NCBI GenBank assembly: GCA_028291485.1
Contig: JAQGHZ010000342.1
Location: 1 to 5,004, forward strand
Direction of reading: 5' to 3'
DNA length: 5,004 bases
Origin: Rubritepida sp.
GTDB taxonomy: Bacteria; Pseudomonadota; Alphaproteobacteria; Acetobacterales; Acetobacteraceae
Part shown: in pieces, positions 1-5,004 of the stretch
Layout of the letters: each line of letters begins with the position of its first letter
Numbering within the stretch: the stretch's first letter is position 1
Made by a program: the position numbers and the translations under genes
Notes under the pieces: model-generated
Database searches by the model: none
What the model was told of the DNA's origin: nothing
Seen by the model: the letters and a program-made list of their open reading frames with translations, nothing else

Positions 1-799
<799 letters not shown>

Positions 800-804
800 G
801 CCAA

Positions 805-810
805 CTCCTC
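805..810 (-). promoter_or_regulatory. Shine-Dalgarno site of clpX
   Basis: GAGGAG on the minus strand lies 5 bases before the ATG at 799-797. It decides the clpX start against the in-frame ATG at 874, which lacks a suitably spaced site. Confidence 0.75.
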
Positions 811-866
811 GCGCCCTGTAAGGTGGAGCCGGTCGCCCATTCCTACAGGTGCGTTGCAAAACCATA

Positions 867-881
867 GACCCCATGGGGGTC
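867..881 (-). other. Small hairpin in the clpX leader
   Basis: On the minus strand this reads GACCCC-CAT-GGGGTC, a perfect 6-bp inverted repeat with a 3-base loop. It is followed by TATGGTTTT, a short T run about 5 bases beyond the stem. The stem is GC-rich, but the T tract is short and displaced, so it is at best a weak terminator or attenuator between clpP and clpX, or part of a protein-binding site. It also lies inside a possible 32-codon leader ORF (894-796). The rest of the clpP-clpX gap holds only a weak TTGACG (944-939) with no convincing -10 partner. Confidence 0.3.
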
Positions 882-948
882 CTGGGGGAAGCATGGCCTC
901 CTTACGGGTTGACCATGCCTCGGAAAACACTAAAGACTCGTCAATTCG

Positions 949-1608
949 TCAGGCTTTGGGAGCGTCGGGCGAAGCCGGGCGCTTGTCCACCACCTGATCG
1001 ATGAGCCCCCAGTCGCGGGCCTCTTCGGCGGACATGTAGCTGTCGCGCTCCAGCTTGGCCTCGATCGCCGCGACGTCCTGGCCCGTGTGGTGCACGTAGA
1101 TCTGGTTGAGCCGCTTGCGCAGCTCCAGGATCTCCTTGGCCTGGATCTCGATGTCCGTCGCCTGGCCCTGGGCGCCGCCGGAGGGCTGGTGGACCATGAC
1201 GCGGGCGTTCGGCAGCGCGAAGCGCTTGCCCTTGGAACCGGCGGTCAGCAGCAGCGAACCCATCGAGGCCGCCATGCCGACGCAGACCGTGCTCACGGGG
1301 CTGCGGATGTACTGCATCGTATCGTAGATCGCGAGGCCGGCGCTCACCACGCCGCCTGGGCTGTTGATGTAGAACGAGATGTCCTTATTGGGGTTCTCGC
1401 TCTCCAGAAACAAGAGCTGGGCGCAGATCAGCGCGGAAACCTGGTCGTAAACCTGGCCCGTCAGGAAGATAATCCGCTCCTTCAGCAGGCGCGAATAGAT
1501 GTCATAGGCACGCTCACCCCGGCTGGATTGCTCCACCACCATGGGCACGAGGTTGTTATTGTAGATTTCGACTGGATCGCGGTCCCGCACGTCTTGGTAT
1601 CCCATCAT
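949..1608 (-). CDS. clpP: ATP-dependent Clp protease proteolytic subunit ClpP
   Basis: Self-compartmentalised serine peptidase. It forms a 14-subunit chamber that degrades proteins delivered by ClpX (next gene) or ClpA. From the chosen start the protein is 219 residues, against about 200-220 in the family. The catalytic triad is visible: Ser115 in GMAASMG, His140 in VMVHQPSGG and Asp189 in ERDSYM. NSPGG at 82-86 and the QGQATDIEIQAKEIL handle region are intact. LVPMVVEQ at 20-27 corresponds to the mature N-terminus of E. coli ClpP, so residues 1 to about 19 may be a cleaved propeptide. The first of two adjacent ATGs (1608 and 1605) is used; GGGGCGGA upstream is a weak ribosome site. The frame stays open to an ATG at 1725, but the extra 39 residues are unlike any ClpP N-terminus I know and look like untranslated leader. 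A short C-terminal tail (DKRPASPDAPKA) is probably lineage-specific. tig lies 140 bases upstream and clpX 149 bases downstream. Confidence 0.97.
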   Translation of the reverse strand: MMGYQDVRDRDPVEIYNNNLVPMVVEQSSRGERAYDIYSRLLKERIIFLTGQVYDQVSALICAQLLFLESENPNKDISFYINSPGGVVSAGLAIYDTMQYIRSPVSTVCVGMAASMGSLLLTAGSKGKRFALPNARVMVHQPSGGAQGQATDIEIQAKEILELRKRLNQIYVHHTGQDVAAIEAKLERDSYMSAEEARDWGLIDQVVDKRPASPDAPKA

Positions 1609-1725
1609 CTGAGGTCCGCCCCAGGATGGGCACGGCCTGGTTAAGGCCCGGCGAATCCGCCCCAGCCCCTCTGTCAGAATGCAACATGTGGGCAGAGACG
1701 CGCCCAGGGAAAGGGGGGCCGACAT

Positions 1726-1742
1726 GACCCCTGGGGACCCCT
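1726..1742. repeat. Tandem GACCCCT motif in the tig-clpP gap
   Basis: GACCCCT occurs at 1726-1732 and again at 1736-1742, exactly 10 bases apart (about one helical turn), just after the tig stop. The core GACCCC recurs as an inverted repeat in the clpP-clpX gap (867-881). There is no T tract, so it is a poor terminator candidate. The gap also holds a 5-bp hairpin GGCCT-N5-AGGCC (1634-1648). No convincing heat-shock (RpoH-type) or housekeeping promoter was found in this gap. Any role of the motif is speculative. Confidence 0.25.
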
Positions 1743-1748
1743 CCCATC

Positions 1749-3071
1749 TCAGGGCTGCTGGGCGGCCTCGGTCAGCTTCTCGGCGGAGACCGTCTCGTCC
1801 TCGACCTTGGCCAGTTCCAGCATGAAGTCCACGACCTTCTCCTCGAAGATCGGGCTGCGGAGGTTCTCGATGGCCTGCGGGTTCTTCTGGAAGAAGTCGT
1901 AGACCTGCTTCTCCTGGCCCGGGTAGCGCTGCACCTCGGCGCGCATCGCCTGGCCCAGCTCCTCACGGGAGACCTGGATGTTGTTGGTCTTGCCGATCTC
2001 GGAGAGCAGCAGGCCAAGGCGAATCCGGCGCTCGGCGATGGCGCGATACTCGGCCTTCAGCGTGGCCTCGTCCTTGCCGGCATCCTCGCCGTCCAGCTTG
2101 CCGGCCTTCATATCGGCCTCGACGCGCTGCCAGATCTTGGCGAACTCGTTGTCCACCATGCCCTCGGGCACGGTGAAGCTGGCGCGCTCGGCCAGGGCGT
2201 CGAGCAGCTTCCGCTTGATCGCCATGCGGCTGAGGCTGTCGTACTCGCGCTGCAGCGAATCGGTGATCGCCTCGCGGAGCTTCTCCATGCTCTCCAGGCC
2301 GAGCTTCTTGGCCAGCTCGTCGTCCAGCGCGGGCTTGGCGTAGATCTTCAGCGCCTTGGCCGTGACGGTGAACTCGGCATCCTTGCCGGCGAGCTCCGCC
2401 GAGCCGTATTCGGCCGGGAAGCTCACCTTCACCAGGCGCTCCTCGCCCGGGGCCATGCCCTCGAGCTGCTCGGTGAAGCCGGGGATGAAGCCGGGGCCGG
2501 CGACCTCGATCGGCATGTCGTTGGCGGCGCCGCCCTGGAACTCGACGCCGTCGATGCGGCCGACGAAGTCGCAGACCAGCACCTCGCCCTTGGCCGCGGC
2601 GCGGGCTTCGGTCTCTTCCATGCTGGCCTGGCGGCGGGTGATGTTCTCCAGCGCCTTGGTGATGTCTTCCTCGCCGGGGGCGGCCTTGAGGCGGGTCAGG
2701 CTGATGCCGGCAAAGTCGGGCATCGGGATCTCCGGCAGGATCTCGACATCCATGCGGAATTCGAGGTCGGCCCCGTCGGCGAAGTTCACCAGCTCGATCT
2801 TGGGCTGCAGCGCCGGGCGCAGGTTGTTGTCGGCGACGACCTTGTCGGAGGCCTGCTGGACCGAGGCCTCGAGGACCTCGCCCATCACGGACTGGCCGTA
2901 GCGCGCCTGGACGACCTTCTGGGGCACCTTGCCGGGACGGAAGCCGGGCAGCTTGATGTCCTTGGCGATCTCCGCGAGGCGCTTGTCCTTCTGGAGCGCG
3001 ATGCTCGAGGCGGGGACCACCACGGTGTAGGCCCGCTTCAGACCCTCGTTCGCGACTTCAGTGACCTGCAT
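1749..3071 (-). CDS. tig: Trigger factor (ribosome-associated chaperone and peptidyl-prolyl isomerase)
   Basis: Chaperone that docks at the ribosome exit tunnel and shields nascent chains. At 440 residues it fits the family (E. coli 432). The N-terminal ribosome-binding domain carries the signature GFRPGKVP at 43-50. The FKBP-like prolyl isomerase domain spans about 160-245 (VCDFVGRIDG, PGFIPGFTEQLEGM, SFPAEYGSAELAGKDAEF). The helical C-terminal arms that cradle substrate run to about 430, including a typical RRIRLGLLLSEIGK segment. The start at 3071 is chosen because trigger factors characteristically begin MQVTE. An in-frame ATG at 3086 would add only MDSRA, and neither start has an ideally spaced ribosome site (AAGGG lies just 2 bases before 3071). 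The frame extends up to 3152 but there overlaps the tRNA gene, so that part is not coding. tRNA-Leu ends 39 bases upstream with no terminator between; clpP follows after 140 bases. Confidence 0.97.
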   Translation of the reverse strand: MQVTEVANEGLKRAYTVVVPASSIALQKDKRLAEIAKDIKLPGFRPGKVPQKVVQARYGQSVMGEVLEASVQQASDKVVADNNLRPALQPKIELVNFADGADLEFRMDVEILPEIPMPDFAGISLTRLKAAPGEEDITKALENITRRQASMEETEARAAAKGEVLVCDFVGRIDGVEFQGGAANDMPIEVAGPGFIPGFTEQLEGMAPGEERLVKVSFPAEYGSAELAGKDAEFTVTAKALKIYAKPALDDELAKKLGLESMEKLREAITDSLQREYDSLSRMAIKRKLLDALAERASFTVPEGMVDNEFAKIWQRVEADMKAGKLDGEDAGKDEATLKAEYRAIAERRIRLGLLLSEIGKTNNIQVSREELGQAMRAEVQRYPGQEKQVYDFFQKNPQAIENLRSPIFEEKVVDFMLELAKVEDETVSAEKLTEAAQQP

Positions 3072-3110
3072 TGCCCTTGAATCCATTCCAAATTCGCCGA
3101 TCTTGCCGAG

Positions 3111-3195
3111 TGGTGCGGACGGAGGGACTTGAACCCCCACGGCTTGCGCCACTGGAACCTAAATCCAGCGTGTCTGCCAATTCCACCACGCCCGC
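3111..3195 (-). tRNA. tRNA-Leu (anticodon UAG), CCA encoded
   Basis: The minus strand folds into a complete class II cloverleaf of 85 nucleotides including CCA. Acceptor GCGGGCG pairs with CGTCCGC (one G-U). The D-arm contains TGGTGGAATTGGCAGACACG. The anticodon stem is CTGGA/TCCAG around loop TTTAGGT, giving anticodon UAG at 3161-3159. The long variable arm GGC-GCAA-GCC is typical of leucine tRNAs. The T-arm is GGGGG-TTCAAGT-CCCTC. The discriminator A and CCA are genomically encoded at 3114-3111. It decodes CUA and, by wobble, other CUN codons. It lies directly upstream of tig on the same strand and probably shares its transcript, from which it would be cut by tRNA-processing nucleases. Confidence 0.97.
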
Positions 3196-3224
3196 TTGCC
3201 TGCGTTGCCGGGTAGGAAGCGGGG

Positions 3225-3253
3225 CGTGTAGCGGAAAGGGACGGCGGCGCCAA
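3225..3253 (-). promoter_or_regulatory. Probable sigma70-type promoter for tRNA-Leu and tig
   Basis: On the minus strand TTGGCG (3253-3248) and TACACG (3230-3225) are separated by exactly 17 bases. They match 4/6 and 3/6 of the housekeeping -35 and -10 consensus, which is plausible for a GC-rich alphaproteobacterium. Predicted initiation near 3218 would leave a tRNA 5' leader of about 20 bases. It is the only reasonable pair I found in the 68-base divergent gap. Inferred by eye only. Confidence 0.45.
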
Positions 3254-3257
3254 TACT
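3252..3257 (+). promoter_or_regulatory. Possible -10 element for a leaderless DUF1643 transcript
   Basis: AATACT matches 4/6 of TATAAT and ends 6 bases before the A of the DUF1643 ATG at 3264, so initiation would fall on the start codon itself. The gene has no Shine-Dalgarno sequence (ACTGCCCTT precedes the ATG), which agrees with a leaderless message. No good -35 hexamer is visible (TAGCGG at the 17-base spacing), so confidence is low. Confidence 0.25.
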
Positions 3258-3263
3258 GCCCTT

Positions 3264-3827
3264 ATGCCCGACTCCCATGATCCCGGCGGAAAGATCCGCC
3301 TCAAGCTCGGCTCCGACATCGTTTCGGCCGCCGCCTTCTCCCCCGACCGGCGCTGGCGCTGGTGGCTGGAGCGCCGCTGGAACGGCCAGCCGCTGGGCAC
3401 GCCGGGATTCGGGGTGGTGATCGGGATGAACCCCTCCACCGCCGATGTCGACGTGGACGACCCGACGGTGGCGGGCTGCGTGTGGCGCGCCCGCTACCGC
3501 TGGGGGCTGCCGGCGCTCGTGATGCTGAACGCCTTCGGATATCGCGCGACGGACAAGAAGCGGCTGCTGGAGGTGGAGGACGCCGTCGGCGAGGAGAACG
3601 ACGCGACGATCCTGCATTACGCGCGGTCCGCTGCCCTGGTGGTGGTCGCCTGGGGGCAGCCCCCTAAGCCGCTCATGGCGCGGGGCACCGCGATTGCCCG
3701 GATGTTGGCAGGAGTGGGCGTGCAGGCGATGTGCTTCGGGGTGAACGGCGACGGGAGCCCAAAGCACCCCCTCTATCAGCGACGGGATGCGGAGCTGGTG
3801 CCTTATCCTTTGCCGCCAACGGGCTAA
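3264..3827 (+). CDS. DUF1643 domain-containing protein of unknown function
   Basis: A 187-residue soluble protein with no signal peptide or membrane segment, recognised as DUF1643 from its motif string: GMNPSTAD at 54-61, DDPTV at 65-69, LNAFGYRAT at 88-96, VVVAWG at 126-131 and a C-terminal NGDGSPKHPLY at 161-171. The domain fills nearly the whole protein, from about residue 22 to 172. No biochemical function is established for the family that I can cite. The only in-frame start consistent with the domain is the ATG at 3264, and it has no ribosome binding site, so a leaderless message is possible. It is divergent from tRNA-Leu. Its TAA overlaps by 4 bases, tail to tail, the stop of the thiamine-diphosphate enzyme gene. 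Base composition resembles its neighbours, so recent transfer is not suggested. The neighbours do not reveal its job. Family call is fairly sure; function unknown. Confidence 0.88.
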   Translation: MPDSHDPGGKIRLKLGSDIVSAAAFSPDRRWRWWLERRWNGQPLGTPGFGVVIGMNPSTADVDVDDPTVAGCVWRARYRWGLPALVMLNAFGYRATDKKRLLEVEDAVGEENDATILHYARSAALVVVAWGQPPKPLMARGTAIARMLAGVGVQAMCFGVNGDGSPKHPLYQRRDAELVPYPLPPTG

Positions 3828-5004
3828 CCGATCAGCAGCTGCGCGCAGGCGTCCAGGATCGCCGCCTCGTCCAGCCCGTACTCGGCGTAGAGCGCAGGGA
3901 TATCGCCCCCCTGCCCGAAGCGGTCCACGCCCAGCGCCGAGATCCGCTGGCCGCGCACGCCGCCCATCCAGTCCAGCGCCGCCGGATGCCCGTCCAGCAC
4001 GGTCACGATCCCCGCCCCCGGCGCCAGCGGCGCCAGCAGCGTCTCGATGTGGGACGGCGCGGCTCCCGGCCCCGACCGCGCGTGCTTGCGCGACTCCAGC
4101 CAGCCCTGGTGCAGCCGGTCCGGCGAGGTGATGGCCAGCAGGCCGGCACCGGGCTCCTCTTCCTTCAGCGCCTCGAAGGCCGCCATGGCCTCCGGCGCGA
4201 CCGGCCCCTGATAGGCGATGGCGATCCGCCCGCCCTGGGTCGGCGGCACCATCCAATAGCCGCCCGCGATGACCTGCGCCGGGTCCAGCTCCCGCTCCGG
4301 CTGCGCCAGCCCGCGCGTCGAAAGCCGCAGCCAGACGCTCGACCCGTTCGGCTCCTGCATATGGGCGAAGGCGTGGCGCATCAGGATCGCGAGCTCGTCG
4401 GCGAAGGCCGGCTCGAAGGCGGCGAGCCGGTCCTGCGCCATGCCGATCAGCGGGGTGTTCACCGACTGGTGCTGCCCGCCCTCCGGCGCCAGGGTCAGGC
4501 CCGAGGGCGTGGAGACCAGCAGGAAGCGGGCGTCCATGTAGCAACCGTAGATCAGCGCATCGAGGCCGCGATTCACGAAGGGATCGTAGACCGTGCCGAT
4601 CGGCAGCAGCCGCGCGCCGTAGAGCTTGTCCGCGAGCCCCAGCCCCGCGAGCATCAGGAATAGGTTCTGCTCGGCGATGCCCAGTTCCACATGCTGCCCC
4701 TGCGGCGACATGCCCCAGCGCTGCGCCGAGGCCAGCTTGGCGTCGCGGAACACGTCGTTCTTGAGGTGCCGGTCGAAGATGCCGCGCCGGTTCACCCAGG
4801 GGCCGAGATTGGTGCTGACCGTCACGTCCGGGCTGGTGGTGACGATGCGTTCCGCCACGGGGCCGTACTCGCCCTCGCCGCGCCCGATGCCGGAGAGGAT
4901 CTCGCCGAAGGCCATCTGCGTCGCGAGCTTGCGGCCCGCCGGCACCTTCGGCACTGGGAAGACGGCCGGAATGGGGATCTTGGGCGAGACCAGGCTGCGC
5001 CCCT
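3824..5004 (-). CDS. Transketolase/AceE-like thiamine-diphosphate enzyme (C-terminal 392 residues; 5' end outside the window)
   Basis: The frame is open to the right edge, so the N-terminal cofactor (PP) domain is missing. A GTG at 4954 is internal, not the start. Visible residues begin in the inter-domain linker (PKIPIPAVFPVPKVPAGRKLA). The pyrimidine-binding domain follows at about 25-215, with HVELGIAEQN at 104-113, whose Glu111 is the likely activator of the thiamine ring, and PEGGQHQS at 173-180, resembling the EGLQHQ of AceE. The C-terminal domain follows (about 230-392), ending with ALGVDRFGQGGDIPALYAEYGLD, close in pattern to the LGTDGFGRSD region of AceE. It is therefore a two-carbon-transfer or 2-oxoacid-decarboxylating enzyme of the transketolase superfamily. 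The mix of GIAEQ (transketolase/DXS-like) and AceE-like motifs fits alphaproteobacterial proteins annotated simply as transketolase. Substrate cannot be read from this part. The TAG stop overlaps the DUF1643 TAA on the other strand. Confidence 0.88.
   Translation of the reverse strand, partial: GRSLVSPKIPIPAVFPVPKVPAGRKLATQMAFGEILSGIGRGEGEYGPVAERIVTTSPDVTVSTNLGPWVNRRGIFDRHLKNDVFRDAKLASAQRWGMSPQGQHVELGIAEQNLFLMLAGLGLADKLYGARLLPIGTVYDPFVNRGLDALIYGCYMDARFLLVSTPSGLTLAPEGGQHQSVNTPLIGMAQDRLAAFEPAFADELAILMRHAFAHMQEPNGSSVWLRLSTRGLAQPERELDPAQVIAGGYWMVPPTQGGRIAIAYQGPVAPEAMAAFEALKEEEPGAGLLAITSPDRLHQGWLESRKHARSGPGAAPSHIETLLAPLAPGAGIVTVLDGHPAALDWMGGVRGQRISALGVDRFGQGGDIPALYAEYGLDEAAILDACAQLLIG

Noticed and set aside
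800..874. 25-residue N-terminal extension of ClpX from the in-frame ATG at 874
   Set aside because: GAGGAG is positioned for the ATG at 799, which gives a normal ClpX N-terminus. The extra residues are not ClpX-like and the ATG at 874 lacks a usable ribosome site.
916..944. TTGACG with GAGGCA at 17 bases as a clpX promoter
   Set aside because: The -35 is reasonable, but the -10 has almost no match to consensus. No RpoH-like pair was seen either, so a separate clpX promoter cannot be supported by eye.
1609..1725. 39-residue N-terminal extension of ClpP from the ATG at 1725
   Set aside because: The sequence is unlike known ClpP N-termini, and a start at 1608 already gives a normal length. The in-frame openness fits chance in GC-rich DNA.
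1556..1747. 63-codon ORF starting just after tig and overlapping the clpP start in another frame
   Set aside because: It has no good ribosome site or recognisable motif, and it overlaps the conserved clpP N-terminus in a different frame.
3111..3195. tRNA-Leu as an attachment site for an integrated element
   Set aside because: The 3' end of the tRNA faces the conserved tig gene, and no duplicated tRNA 3' segment, integrase or compositional change is visible.
3159..4544. 461-codon minus-strand open frame crossing the enzyme gene, the DUF1643 gene and into the tRNA
   Set aside because: It is an alternative frame of the thiamine enzyme gene and antisense to DUF1643. Its product is Ala/Gly/Arg-rich with no motif, and it ends in the tRNA, so it is a GC artefact rather than a fusion gene.
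3731..4663. 310-codon plus-strand open frame
   Set aside because: It is mostly antisense to the conserved thiamine enzyme frame. Its Arg/Gln-rich product lacks a domain.

Overview
This is an ordinary chromosomal housekeeping segment from a GC-rich bacterium, most likely an alphaproteobacterium. The ClpX, ClpP and trigger factor sequences and the order tig-clpP-clpX support that. The ClpP N-terminus (DPVEIYNNNLVPMVVEQ) looks most like Rhodospirillales/Acetobacteraceae types; the family-level guess is from memory and moderate at best.

Layout from right to left on the minus strand: a tRNA-Leu(UAG) at 3195-3111, tig (trigger factor) at 3071-1749, clpP at 1608-949, and the first 266 codons of clpX from 799 to the window edge. 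The gaps are 39, 140 and 149 bases. This is a protein quality-control cluster. Trigger factor meets nascent chains at the ribosome exit. ClpX unfolds tagged or damaged proteins and feeds them to the ClpP peptidase. The tRNA has no visible terminator and lies just upstream of tig, so the two are probably cotranscribed from a promoter near 3253-3225.

To the right, a DUF1643-family gene of unknown function (3264-3827, plus strand) is transcribed divergently from the tRNA across a 68-base region. Its stop codon overlaps, tail to tail, that of a thiamine-diphosphate enzyme gene on the minus strand (3824 to beyond the right edge). That enzyme combines transketolase-like and AceE (homodimeric pyruvate dehydrogenase E1)-like features.

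I see no mobile element, CRISPR array, rRNA or clear phage signal. The most unusual details are small. A possible 32-codon leader ORF ends in an ATGA overlap with the clpX start and encodes two Pro-Pro stalling motifs. The DUF1643 gene has no ribosome binding site and may be leaderless. The DUF1643 motif layout is loosely reminiscent of uracil-DNA glycosylases. None of these amounts to a demonstrated new system.
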